From: Piscinibacter defluvii
GTDB lineage: Bacteria > Pseudomonadota > Gammaproteobacteria > Burkholderiales > Burkholderiaceae_C
Direction: 5' to 3'
NCBI RefSeq assembly: GCF_004011805.1
Contig: NZ_RCHJ01000013.1
Span: forward strand, 62,001 to 126,000
Length of the DNA: 64,000 bases
Below, one piece after another: positions 40,021-48,664 of the stretch (the stretch's first letter is position 1; each line of letters starts with the position of its first letter). The translations under genes were made by a program, and so were the position numbers. Under the pieces are notes generated by a model. The model worked only from the letters and a program-made list of their open reading frames with translations. It was not told the origin of the DNA and did no database searches.

Positions 40021-40956
40021 ATGCGCCGCCGCGCGCTGCTGGCCGGCGCGGCACTGTCCGGGCTGGGCGGCTGCGCCGCCGTGCAGACCGATGCCCTGAC
40101 GCAGGCGCCGCCGGCCGGGCTGGCGCCGCGCGTCGAGCTGACGGCCACGCCGTTCTTCGCGCAGACCGCCTACCACTGCGGCCCGGCTGCGCTGGCCACG
40201 GTGCTGGCGGCGCTCGGCCTGCCGGCCGATCCGGCGCTGCTGGGCGAACAGGTGTTCCTGCCCGCGCGCGCCGGCACCTTGCAGATCGAGATGATCGCCG
40301 GCGCGCGGCGCCAGGGCGCGGTGGCCACCCGGCTGCCCGGCACGCTGGAGGCGCTGCTGCGCGAACTGCAGGCCGGCCATGCGCCGGTGGTGCTGCTCAA
40401 CCTCGGGCTCGGCTGGGCGCCGGTCTGGCACTACGCCGTGCCGGTGGGCTACGACCTCGCGCGCGGCGAGATGCTGCTGCGCTCGGGCAGGACCGAGCGC
40501 GCCGTGTTCTCGCTCTCGGTCTTCGAGCGCACCTGGGTGCGTGCCGGCGCCTGGGCCTTCGTCGCGACGCGCCCGGGCGACTGGCCGAGCACCGCCACCG
40601 AGGACGCCGTCGTCGAGGCCGCGGTCGGCGTCGAGCGCAGCGCGGCGCCGGCCGTGGCGGTGCCGGTCTACCGCAGCGCGCTGGCTCGCCACCCGGGGCG
40701 CCTGAGCCTGCAGATCGGCCTGGGCAACGCGCTGCACGCGGCCGGCGACCGGGCCGCCGCCGCGGCCGCATTCGAGGCCGCCGCGCAGGCCCATCCAGAC
40801 AGCGCCCCGGCCTGGCTGAACCTCGCCAGCACCTTGTCCGAGCTGGGCCGGCCGAGCGAGGCCCTGGCCGCGGCCCGCGAGGCCGAGCGGCGCGCCGCCG
40901 GCGGCCCGTGGGCACGGGCGGCGGCGGACCTGCTCGCACGGCTGCAGTCGCCCTAG
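40021..40956 (+). CDS. PA2778-family cysteine peptidase with TPR
   Basis: 311 residues. Lipoprotein-like start (GLGGC, Cys18). A C39-type papain-like domain follows with the nucleophile in YHCGPAAL (Cys53) and His137 in VWHYAVPVGYD. The C-terminus carries two TPR-like repeats (VPVYRSALARHP and WLNLASTLSELGR). It is paired with PA2779-like 39612-40013, its probable partner or substrate. Periplasmic or outer-membrane location is inferred. Confidence 0.92.
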   Translation: MRRRALLAGAALSGLGGCAAVQTDALTQAPPAGLAPRVELTATPFFAQTAYHCGPAALATVLAALGLPADPALLGEQVFLPARAGTLQIEMIAGARRQGAVATRLPGTLEALLRELQAGHAPVVLLNLGLGWAPVWHYAVPVGYDLARGEMLLRSGRTERAVFSLSVFERTWVRAGAWAFVATRPGDWPSTATEDAVVEAAVGVERSAAPAVAVPVYRSALARHPGRLSLQIGLGNALHAAGDRAAAAAAFEAAAQAHPDSAPAWLNLASTLSELGRPSEALAAAREAERRAAGGPWARAAADLLARLQSP

Positions 40957-40963
40957 CCCCGGC

Positions 40964-42232
40964 TCAGGTCCGCTCGTCCGGAAAGCGGGAGATGCGCGGG
41001 TCCAGGTGCAGTGCGGCCGGGCCCACGTCGCCCATCGGCACGAAGCCGGTCTTGTCTTGCGCCGGCACTGCGGGCGCGGCGCGCATGCGCTGCAGCGTGT
41101 AGGCTGCCAGCAGCGCCGCGACGCCAGCGAAGTAGAGCAGCAGGCTGCCGGGCCCGAGCGCGGCCATCAGCGCGCCGGCCAGCGTCGGCCCGAGCGCTGC
41201 GCCGGCGCCGTGCACCAGCAGCAGCCCGCCGCTGGTCTCGAGGGCACGCGCCGGCTCGACCAGGTCGTTGACATGCGCTGCCGAGAGTCCGTACAGCGCG
41301 AACAGCAGCGCCCCGATCGCAAATCCGAGCGGCACCAGCGCTGACGGCCACAGGCGAACCAGCACGAAGCCCGCGCCTGCCAGCAGCGCTATGCCGACGG
41401 CCGACGCGAGCAGCACGACACGGCGGTCGTGGCGGTCCGACCACTGGCCGATCGGCCACTGGAACAAGGCGCCGCCGAGGATCGCCGAGGCCATGAACCC
41501 GGCCGCGGCCGCGTCGCCGTAGCCCAGGCGCTGCACGAACACCGCACCGAGGCCGTACAGCGCGCCGGCCAGGGCGCCCGAGCCGAACGCACCGGCCAGC
41601 CCCAGCGGCGACAGCCGGTACAGCGCGCGCAGCCCGAGCCGAGGCGCGGGCAGCGGCTCGGGCTCGACCACCGGCGTCAGCGTGAGCGGCAGCAGCGCGA
41701 AGGACAGCAGCACCGACACCAGGGCGAAGGGCACGAAGCCGAGCCGGTCGCCCACCAGCAGCAGGCCCTGGCCGAGCGCCATCGCCAGCCCGCTGACGGC
41801 CAGGTAGAGCGAGAACACGCGGCCGCGCTGGGCCGGCGCTGCCAGCACGTTGAGCCAGCTCTCGACCACGATGTACAGGCCGACCAGGCAGACCCCGGTG
41901 AGGCCGCGCAGCAGCGCCCACCAGGCCGGCGCCACCCACAGCACGTGCAGGATCGGCATGGTCGAGGCGAGCGAGGCGAGTGCCGCGAAGGCACGCACAT
42001 GGCCGACGCGGCGGATCAGCAGCGGGCAGATTCGCGTGCCGAGCACGAAGCCGGCGAAGTAGGCCGAGGTCACCAGCCCGGTCACGACGGTCGGGAAACC
42101 CTCCAGGCCGGCACGCAGGCCGAGCGTCGAGAACAGCAGGCCGACCCCGACCACCAGCAGCGCCACGCCGCCGAGCAGCGCGGCCAGCGGCACGCGCAGG
42201 CCCTGCAGCGAGGCGGTGTCGGTGCGGCTCAC
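40964..42232 (-). CDS. YcaD-like MFS transporter
   Basis: 422 residues from GTG 42232, a 4-nt GTGA overlap with the stop of the upstream ATPase gene. Twelve hydrophobic segments, with GFVLGTRICPLLIRRVGHVRAF in place of a classic motif A and VESWLNVLAAPAQRGRVFSLY near helix 4. It is the last gene of the operon with the betaine transporter, suggesting a related solute, although the YcaD substrate is unknown. Confidence 0.92.
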   Translation of the reverse strand: MSRTDTASLQGLRVPLAALLGGVALLVVGVGLLFSTLGLRAGLEGFPTVVTGLVTSAYFAGFVLGTRICPLLIRRVGHVRAFAALASLASTMPILHVLWVAPAWWALLRGLTGVCLVGLYIVVESWLNVLAAPAQRGRVFSLYLAVSGLAMALGQGLLLVGDRLGFVPFALVSVLLSFALLPLTLTPVVEPEPLPAPRLGLRALYRLSPLGLAGAFGSGALAGALYGLGAVFVQRLGYGDAAAAGFMASAILGGALFQWPIGQWSDRHDRRVVLLASAVGIALLAGAGFVLVRLWPSALVPLGFAIGALLFALYGLSAAHVNDLVEPARALETSGGLLLVHGAGAALGPTLAGALMAALGPGSLLLYFAGVAALLAAYTLQRMRAAPAVPAQDKTGFVPMGDVGPAALHLDPRISRFPDERT

Positions 42233-43248
42233 TCGGGCGGCACGAGCAGGGCGCGCACTTCGTCGAGCGCCACCTGGCCGACCACGGCGCCGCCGCGGCG
42301 CACCGCCAGCGGTGCCTGGCGCCCGACCAGGCGCGGCAGCACCTGCTCGAGCGTCGCGTCGGCGTCGACCGCGCGCTCGGGCGCCGGGGCCGGCTGGCCG
42401 GCCGGCCAGGGCGCGAGCGCGCTGTCGACACGCAGCGCGCGTGCCCGGTTGACGTCGGCCACGAAGGCGGCCACGTGCGCGTCGGTGGGCTGCAGCAGCA
42501 GCTCGCGCGGCGTGCCGACCTGCAGCACCGCGCCATCGCGCAGGATCGCCACCCGGCTGCCGATGCGCAGCGCCTCGTCCAGGTCGTGCGTGATGAAGAC
42601 GATGGTGCGGCCGAGTTCGGCCTGCAGCGACAGCAGCTCGCCCTGCAGCTGCGAGCGGATCAGCGGGTCGAGGGCCGAGAAGGCCTCGTCCATCAGGATG
42701 ATGTCGGTGTCGCTGCACAGCGCACGCGCGAGGCCGACGCGCTGCTGCATGCCGCCGGACAGTTGCGCCGGCCGATGCGCCTCCCAGCCCTGCAGGCCGA
42801 CCCGCTCGATCCAGTGCCGCGCCCGCGCCTCGCGCTCGCGCGCCGCGACGCCGCGCAGCTCCAGGCCGAAGGCGACGTTGTCGAGCACGCTGCGGTGGGC
42901 CAGCAGGCCGAAGCGCTGGAACACCATCGCCAGGCGCTGGCGGCGCAGCGCGTTCAGGCGGCGCGAGGGCAGCACGGTGAGCTCGTCCTCGCCGATCCAG
43001 ACCTGGCCGGCCGTGGGCCGCTGCAGCCCGTTGAGGTGGCGCACCAGCGTCGACTTGCCCGAGCCGGACAGGCCCATGATCACGAAGATCTCGCCGGGCT
43101 GGATGTCCAGCGAGACGCTCTGCAGCGCCAGCACATGGCCGTGCGCGAGCAGCGCCGCCTTGTCCAGGCCCTGGCGCCACAGCGCCAGGCCGGCCTGCGG
43201 ACGCGGCCCGAACAGCGTCGTGAGCCCGCGGACCTCGATCAGCGCCAC
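42229..43248 (-). CDS. proV: Glycine-betaine/choline ABC transporter ATPase (ProV-like)
   Basis: 339 residues. It has the ProV N-terminal extension before Walker A (GLSGSGKST), followed by LSGGMQQR, Walker B IILMDEAFSALDP and the H-loop FITHD. The C-terminal segment after residue 240 is a short divergent CBS-like tail (LEQVLPRLVGRQAPLAV). It ends on a 4-nt overlap with the MFS gene and starts 12 nt after the permease stop. Osmoprotectant specificity is inferred from ProX and ProW; choline remains possible. Confidence 0.9.
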   Translation of the reverse strand: MALIEVRGLTTLFGPRPQAGLALWRQGLDKAALLAHGHVLALQSVSLDIQPGEIFVIMGLSGSGKSTLVRHLNGLQRPTAGQVWIGEDELTVLPSRRLNALRRQRLAMVFQRFGLLAHRSVLDNVAFGLELRGVAAREREARARHWIERVGLQGWEAHRPAQLSGGMQQRVGLARALCSDTDIILMDEAFSALDPLIRSQLQGELLSLQAELGRTIVFITHDLDEALRIGSRVAILRDGAVLQVGTPRELLLQPTDAHVAAFVADVNRARALRVDSALAPWPAGQPAPAPERAVDADATLEQVLPRLVGRQAPLAVRRGGAVVGQVALDEVRALLVPPE

Positions 43249-43260
43249 CGGTACACCTTC

Positions 43261-44127
43261 TCAGGGCTGCAGGCGGCGCCCGGCGGCCTGCAGCAGCCGG
43301 TCGAGCACGATGGCCAGGATCACGATCACCAGCCCGCCGACCAGGCCGGTGCCCGGGTCGTTGCGCTGCAGGCCCACCAGGACCGTCTCGCCGACGCCAC
43401 GTGCGCCGATCATCGAGGCGATCACCACCATCGCCAGCGCCATCATCGTGCACTGGTTGACGCCCTGCAGGATGGACGGCAGCGACAGCGGGATCTGCAC
43501 CTTGGCGAGCAGCTGCCAGCGGGTCGCACCGAAGGCGCGTGCCGCCTCGACCGCCTCGCCGCCGACCTGGCGCAGGCCGAGGTCGGTCAGCCGCACCAGC
43601 GGCGGCAGCGCGTACACCACCGTGGCCAGGATGGCCGGCACCTTGCCCAGGCCGAACAGCATCGCCGCCGGGATCAGGTAGACGAAGCTCGGGATGGTCT
43701 GCATCAGGTCGAGCAACGGTGCCAGCGCGCGCCGCACCCAGCGCGAGCGGCCGCTGGCGATGCCCAGCGGCAGGCCCAGCAGCAGGCAGATCGCCACCGA
43801 CACCAGCACCAGCGCAAGCGACTGCATCGCCTGCTCCCACTGGCCGAGCGCACCGACCAGCCACAGCCCGCCCGCACCGATCAGCGCCACGGTCCACTGC
43901 CGGCTGGCGGCCAGCGCGAGCCCGGCCACCAGGACGATGAGCAGCCAGGGATGCACCGCACGCAGGGCCTGCTCGAACGTGACCAGCAGGGCGAGCAGGC
44001 CGTCGGCCGCGGCCTCGAGCCGGTCGCCGTGGTGCAGCACCAGCGCATCGACCGCGGCGTTGGCGCCGTCGCGCACGACCGGCTGCCAGTCCGGGAAGAG
44101 CGCGGCAGTGGCGGGCGGGTCCGTCAC
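43261..44127 (-). CDS. proW: Glycine-betaine ABC transporter permease (ProW-like)
   Basis: 288 residues from ATG 44127, overlapping the 3' end of proX by 4 nt. Six to seven hydrophobic segments and the EAA-type loop (EAARAFGATRWQLLAKVQIPLSLPSILQGVNQ), as in ProW/OpuAB permeases. An N-terminal soluble stretch of about 60 residues precedes the membrane core. Confidence 0.93.
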   Translation of the reverse strand: MTDPPATAALFPDWQPVVRDGANAAVDALVLHHGDRLEAAADGLLALLVTFEQALRAVHPWLLIVLVAGLALAASRQWTVALIGAGGLWLVGALGQWEQAMQSLALVLVSVAICLLLGLPLGIASGRSRWVRRALAPLLDLMQTIPSFVYLIPAAMLFGLGKVPAILATVVYALPPLVRLTDLGLRQVGGEAVEAARAFGATRWQLLAKVQIPLSLPSILQGVNQCTMMALAMVVIASMIGARGVGETVLVGLQRNDPGTGLVGGLVIVILAIVLDRLLQAAGRRLQP

Positions 44128-45128
44128 AGCGCGCTCTTCACCCGCGCCGCCACGTCGGCCGGCACCCAGGCCGTCCAGACCTCCGGGTGCGTGCGCAGGA
44201 AGTGGCGCGCCGCGTCGTCGACGCTGCCGCGGGTGCGCTGCAGGTAGGCCAGCGCCTCGGAGACGAGTGCGGCGCTGGTGCGGTAGCGTGCCAGGAAGGC
44301 GGCCAGCGACGGGGCGCGCTCGGCGAAGGCCCTGTTTGCCCCGACCAGCACCTCGACCACCGGGTAGGCGGTCGCGTCGCGTGCCTGGGCCGGGTCCTTC
44401 AGCGCCATCAGCGCGTCCCAGCGCGCCGGGTCGTACGCGGGCTCCTCGAGCATCACCACCTCACGGCCGATCTGGCCGAGCAGCCAGGTCGGGCCCCAGT
44501 AGTAGAAGAGCACCGGGCGGTGCCGTTTCAGTGCCGACAGGATCGCCGCGTCGAGCGCCGCGCCGGTGCCCGGGCGGACGTTGGTGAAGTCGCGGTCCAG
44601 GCCGTAGGCATGCAGCTTCTTGGTGTTGGTCAGCTCGCACTGCCAGCCGGCGATGCAGTTCAGGAAGCGGCCCTTGCCCGGCTCCTCCGGGTCGCGGAAC
44701 AGGGCCTTGTAGCGCGGCAGGTCGCGCACCGAGCGCAGTCCCGGCGCGGCCGCCTTCGGGCCTTCGACGAGGTAGCGCGGCACGAACCAGCCCTGCGTCG
44801 CATCCGGGAAGTTGACGCCGAGTTCGACCAGCTTGCCCTCGGCCACGCCCCGGGTCCAGCTCGGCGGCGTGTTGGACTTCCAGACCTCCATCATCACGTG
44901 GATGTCGCCACGTGCCATGCCGTTGTGCAGCGGGATGGTCGAGCCGGGCACCAGGTCGACCCGGCAGCCGTAGCCGTCGCGCACGATGCGCTGCGCGACG
45001 GCGGTGTGGAAGGCGTTCGAATCCCAGTCCAGCCCGGCGAACACGACCGGATGCTCCACCTCGCAGGCGGCGGTGCGCAGCGCGGCGAGCGCCAGCCCCG
45101 CGGCGACGAGCAACCGGCGCATGCTCAA
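44124..45128 (-). CDS. proX: Substrate-binding protein of the betaine transporter (OpuAC-like)
   Basis: 334 residues. Signal peptide ending near AAC (residues 1-22), then the OpuAC fold (VVFAGLDWDSNAFHTAVAQRI, NGMARGDIHVMMEVWKSN, GVNFPDATQGWFVPRYL, NCIAGWQCELTNTKKL, VLFYYWGPTWLL). The aromatic residues expected for a quaternary ammonium cage are available (Trp, Phe, Tyr) but were not mapped individually. Overlaps: 4 nt with the methyltransferase upstream and 4 nt with the permease downstream. Confidence 0.92.
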   Translation of the reverse strand: MSMRRLLVAAGLALAALRTAACEVEHPVVFAGLDWDSNAFHTAVAQRIVRDGYGCRVDLVPGSTIPLHNGMARGDIHVMMEVWKSNTPPSWTRGVAEGKLVELGVNFPDATQGWFVPRYLVEGPKAAAPGLRSVRDLPRYKALFRDPEEPGKGRFLNCIAGWQCELTNTKKLHAYGLDRDFTNVRPGTGAALDAAILSALKRHRPVLFYYWGPTWLLGQIGREVVMLEEPAYDPARWDALMALKDPAQARDATAYPVVEVLVGANRAFAERAPSLAAFLARYRTSAALVSEALAYLQRTRGSVDDAARHFLRTHPEVWTAWVPADVAARVKSAL

Positions 45129-45901
45129 TCGTGCCCGAGGCTGCTCATCACGCCGGCCGGGATGTCGGCATGCTTGCGTCCGACCAGCACGTAGTAGAAG
45201 AGCGCACGGCCGTCGATCGAGATGCGGTGGCGGTAGCGCTCCAGGTGGTGCACCTCCAGCGTGTCGCTGACCAGCAGGTGCTTGACCAGCATCGAGAAGC
45301 CGGTGCGGTCGCCTTCCTGCAGGAAGGTCTCCTTGATGTTGAACACCACCCAGCCGTCGTTGCGGATCAGGTTGAACGCGTTGGCGAAGGCGCGCACCGG
45401 GATGTCGCCGAAGCCCAGCGCCGCGATGCAGGTGAGCAGGTCGAGCTGCCAGCTCTTCATCTCGCCGGCCAGCGGCTCCTGCAGCCGGCTCATGTCGGTC
45501 ACGTAGTAGGCGTCGTAGGCGTCGGGCCGGTCGCGCTCGCAGGCCTGGCGCGCGCTCTCGGAGATGTCCACGCCGATCACGCGCGCCGCATCCAGCAGCT
45601 CGCCGACCATGCCGTTGCCCGCGCCGAGGTCGAGCACGCGCAGCTCGCTGAGCTCGATGCGGTTCTCCTGCAGCACCTTGGCGAGCAGGTCGCGCGCCTT
45701 GCGCGGCGAGGCGCAGCGCAGGCGCTGGTAGAAGAGCTGCTCGTACAGGCCCGGGCGATCGTAGATCGCGTCGTAGTCGTGGAAGCGCAGGCGCAGTTCG
45801 CGCCCGTCCTCCTTGAGCAGGAAGTAGGCCTCGTCCTGCGCGAGCGCACCGGGCTCGGAGATCGGGAAGCTGATGTTGTGGACCTGTCTGACCATGGCCA
45901 T
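45125..45901 (-). CDS. Class I SAM-dependent methyltransferase
   Basis: 258 residues from ATG 45901; AGGAG lies 6 nt upstream. The N-terminus is DEAYFLLKEDGRELRLRFHDYDAIYDRPGLYEQLF. Motif I is VLDLGAGNGMVGEL, motif II IGVDIS, and the later core is FNLIRNDGWVVFNIKE. Leading an operon with a betaine transporter suggests methylation of a related compound, e.g. an N-methylated glycine, but no specific signature supports it. It overlaps proX by 4 nt. Confidence 0.85.
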   Translation of the reverse strand: MAMVRQVHNISFPISEPGALAQDEAYFLLKEDGRELRLRFHDYDAIYDRPGLYEQLFYQRLRCASPRKARDLLAKVLQENRIELSELRVLDLGAGNGMVGELLDAARVIGVDISESARQACERDRPDAYDAYYVTDMSRLQEPLAGEMKSWQLDLLTCIAALGFGDIPVRAFANAFNLIRNDGWVVFNIKETFLQEGDRTGFSMLVKHLLVSDTLEVHHLERYRHRISIDGRALFYYVLVGRKHADIPAGVMSSLGHD

Positions 45902-46030
45902 GGCGACTCCTCAGTGTGGACGCTCCCGGGGCGGGAGCAGGGGCACCCGAAGGTGGGCGAAGCCAGACGCCACCCCGACGCAGCGGGGCCGGCGCATCGG
46001 AGTCGGACGGGGGCCGCGAAGGTGCCCCGA

Positions 46031-46065
46031 CGCCGATGTGGATTTGTCCAAATATAACATCGGCG
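46031..46065. promoter_or_regulatory. Operator-like dyad in the mscS/methyltransferase gap
   Basis: CGCCGATGT (46031-46039) is mirrored by ACATCGGCG (46057-46065) around a 17-nt AT-rich core that holds a second dyad, ATTTG-TC-CAAAT (46042-46053). This is the most AT-rich point in the divergent gap. It would suit control of both the betaine operon and mscS, for example by the nearby MarR protein. No convincing sigma-70 -35/-10 pair was found. Confidence 0.5.
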
Positions 46066-46101
46066 ACATACCCTTCCGGAAATCACCCCACGACGACTGC
46101 C

Positions 46102-47010
46102 ATGAACGACCTGCTGCAGCGCCTCGCCGATCTCGACTGGTCCCGCTGGGGCGCGCCTGCCGCGGCGGGGCTGCGCATCGTCGGCATCGTGCTCGGCGCG
46201 TGGCTGGCCATCGTGCTGCTGCAGCGCCTCGTGCGCCTGGTGCGCGTGCGTGTGGCCGAGCGCCTCGGCGGCGCCGACACGGCGCGCCGCGCCGAGACGC
46301 TGGGACGCGTGGTGCGTTACCTGGTCGCGCTGGTGGTCGGCGCGATCGCGTTCATGCTGGTGATGGCCGAACTCGGCGTCACGCTGGCGCCCATCCTCGG
46401 CGCCGCCGGCGTGGTGGGCCTGGCGATCGGCTTCGGCGCGCAGAGCCTGGTGAAGGACTACTTCACCGGCTTCTTCCTTCTGCTCGAGGACCAGATCCGC
46501 ACCGGCGACGTGGTGACGGTGGCGGAGCTGACCGGCGTCGTCGAGGACATCACGCTGCGCCATGTGCGGCTGCGCGACTACCACGGCAATGTGCATTTCG
46601 TGCCCAACGGCCTGATCAGCACCGTCACGAACATGGGCCGCGACTTCGCGCAGGCGGTGGTGGACGTGGGCGTGGCCTACCGCGAGGACGTCGATCAGGT
46701 GATCGCCGAGATGAAGGCGGTCGGCGCGGCGCTGCGTGCAGACCCGCAGCTGGGACCGGCCATCCTGTCCGAGCTCGAGGTCGCCGGTGTCGAGCGCTGG
46801 GACGACTCCGCGGTCGTGCTGCGCTGCCGCTTCCGGGTGGCGCCGCTGCAGCAGTGGGGCGTGCGCCGTGAGTACCTGCGCCGGCTCAAGGCGGCCTTCG
46901 ATGCGGCCGGCATCGAGATCCCGTTCCCGCACCTCACCGTGTACGCCGGGGCCGACCGCAGCGGCCAGGCGCCGCCGCTGCCGCTGCGGGTGGTGCGTTC
47001 GCGCCCCTAG
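46102..47010 (+). CDS. MscS-family mechanosensitive channel
   Basis: 302 residues from ATG 46102. Three hydrophobic segments are followed by the pore helix and beta domain (GAAGVVGLAIGFGAQSLVKDYFTGFFLLLEDQ, RTGDVVTVAELTGVVEDITLRHVRLRDYHGNVHFVPNG). It releases solutes on hypo-osmotic shock. Its position opposite the betaine uptake operon makes sense: uptake of osmoprotectant on one side, release on the other. It overlaps the MarR gene tail-to-tail by 4 nt. Confidence 0.95.
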   Translation: MNDLLQRLADLDWSRWGAPAAAGLRIVGIVLGAWLAIVLLQRLVRLVRVRVAERLGGADTARRAETLGRVVRYLVALVVGAIAFMLVMAELGVTLAPILGAAGVVGLAIGFGAQSLVKDYFTGFFLLLEDQIRTGDVVTVAELTGVVEDITLRHVRLRDYHGNVHFVPNGLISTVTNMGRDFAQAVVDVGVAYREDVDQVIAEMKAVGAALRADPQLGPAILSELEVAGVERWDDSAVVLRCRFRVAPLQQWGVRREYLRRLKAAFDAAGIEIPFPHLTVYAGADRSGQAPPLPLRVVRSRP

Positions 47011-47531
47011 CGGCCCAGCGGGATGTTGGGCGAGCGCCGGTCGACGTCCAGCACGGCGATCAGCGCGGCGAGGTCCTCGTCCAGGCGTGCCAGCGTGGCG
47101 GCGTCGAGCCGTCCCAGCGCCTGCGGCAGCACGCCGGCGAACGGGCCCGGCGCGCGGCGCAGCACCGCCCGTCCGGCCGGCAGCAGCTGCAGCTGCACCG
47201 CGCGGCGGTCGATGCCGTCACGCATAGTGGCGACGAGACCCCGCTCGACCAGCGTGCGCACCAGGTTGCTGGCAGTGGACTGGTGCACGTCCATCGAGCG
47301 CGCCAGGTCGCCGATGCCGATGCCCGGATGGGCCCGCACCACGCTCAGCGCCCAGAGCTGCGCCCCGCCGACGCCGGCGAGCTTCTCGACCTGCTGGAAG
47401 TGCGTCTTGACCGCGTTGAAGACGATGCGGAAGCGGCGCAGCACCCGTGCGGCGGGTTCGCCGATCTCGCTGCTGGCCAGCGCCCCGGCCGCTCGGACGG
47501 TGGCGCCGCCGGGGGGCTTCCTGGAAGGCAT
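47007..47531 (-). CDS. MarR-family regulator
   Basis: 174 residues. Winged helix: GGAQLWALSVVRAHPGIGIGDLARSMDVHQSTASNLVRTLVERGLV followed by the wing (MRDGIDRRAVQLQL). The C-terminal helices complete a dimer interface. It is a candidate regulator of the osmotic-stress locus whose operator-like dyad lies 1 kb away. The ligand is unknown. Confidence 0.93.
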   Translation of the reverse strand: MPSRKPPGGATVRAAGALASSEIGEPAARVLRRFRIVFNAVKTHFQQVEKLAGVGGAQLWALSVVRAHPGIGIGDLARSMDVHQSTASNLVRTLVERGLVATMRDGIDRRAVQLQLLPAGRAVLRRAPGPFAGVLPQALGRLDAATLARLDEDLAALIAVLDVDRRSPNIPLGR

Positions 47532-47577
47532 GCGCGGATCATACGGGCGCCGCCCGCGCAGCCTGCGCGGCGCGCCT

Positions 47578-48657
47578 TCAGGTCCAGTTCGTGATCTCGG
47601 GGTTGGTGTAGAGGTAGTGGTTCGGCAGCGCCAGGTTGGAGTACGAGAAGGACAGGCTCACGTCGAGCGAGGCCACCTGGTGCCACCAGCCCAGCGGCAG
47701 GAACACCGTCTCGCCGGGCTCGGCCACCACCTCCAGCACCTTCACGCCGGCGAAGTCGGGAAAGCGCTGCAGGTCGGGCCGGTCGATGTCGATCGGGCTG
47801 AACACGTTGTTGTAGTTGTAGAGCTTCGGCCACTCCAGCGGCGAGATGAAGCGCCAGCGCTTGCGCCCGACGATCTGGGTGTGGAACAGCATGATCGTGT
47901 CGTGGTGCAGCGGCGTCACCGTGCCGCCCGGGCCGAACCAGAACGAGGAGCGCGCGGCGAGCTGGCCGCGGTCGCACACCGACGGCAGCGGGCCGATGTC
48001 GGCCAGCAGCGGCGCGAACTCGGGCCGGCGCAGCACCTCGTTGTTGGCGGTCAGGTAGTAGTCGTTGGTGCTGCCGCCGGCCAGCACCTGGTCGACGAAG
48101 TCGGAGAGGCGCACCTGGCGCTTCAGCGCGAGCTTGTTCTCCTCGTAGCGCGGGTCGGCGTTGCGTTCGGCCTGGATCTCCACCTGGTGCATGCCGAAGC
48201 GCGCCTTCAGGTCGGCCGGCGACCAGCGCTGCAGCGCCGGCCAGTCGCGCGCCACGTCGGTCAGCACCACCGGCCGGCAGCCGACCACGTAGCGCTCGAG
48301 GAACTCGTCGCGCGTGGGCATGCGGCGCTTCTCGACGTGGGTGTAGCCGGGCGCCAGTTCCCAGATCTTCTGCAGGTTGCCGACCACCGACTCGAGCTTG
48401 CGCAGCAGCTGCTGGTGGCGCCGCGCGGCCAGGAACACCGGGTCGCGCTCGAGCTCGCGGATCGCCGCCAGCGCCAGGGCCGGATCGTGGCCGGCCGCGG
48501 CCATGGTCTGCGCCATCGACTCGGGCGTGCAGTTGCGCAGCCGGTTCTCGGCCATCCACTGGATCCAGCCGTCGTCGATCGATGCGGCCGCCGCCGGCGC
48601 CTGCGGCGCGGCCTGCGGCAGCGGCGCGGCGCGGGTCACGGTTGAAGGGAGGGTCAT
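47578..48657 (-). CDS. JmjC/cupin-8 2-oxoglutarate oxygenase
   Basis: 359 residues from ATG 48657; an ATG 11 codons earlier is open. A Pro/Ala-rich start and a helical region (about 30-100) precede a JmjC barrel. Fe ligands are His251 and Asp253 (TPLHHDTIM) and His326 (PLGWWHQV). QIVGRKRWRFISP follows, then AEPGETVFLPLGWWH. The relatives hydroxylate proteins or modify ribosomes. It lies 7 nt downstream of a pseudouridine synthase gene, compatible with a ribosome-related target. Confidence 0.88.
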   Translation of the reverse strand: MTLPSTVTRAAPLPQAAPQAPAAAASIDDGWIQWMAENRLRNCTPESMAQTMAAAGHDPALALAAIRELERDPVFLAARRHQQLLRKLESVVGNLQKIWELAPGYTHVEKRRMPTRDEFLERYVVGCRPVVLTDVARDWPALQRWSPADLKARFGMHQVEIQAERNADPRYEENKLALKRQVRLSDFVDQVLAGGSTNDYYLTANNEVLRRPEFAPLLADIGPLPSVCDRGQLAARSSFWFGPGGTVTPLHHDTIMLFHTQIVGRKRWRFISPLEWPKLYNYNNVFSPIDIDRPDLQRFPDFAGVKVLEVVAEPGETVFLPLGWWHQVASLDVSLSFSYSNLALPNHYLYTNPEITNWT

Positions 48658-48664
48658 CGCGGAC

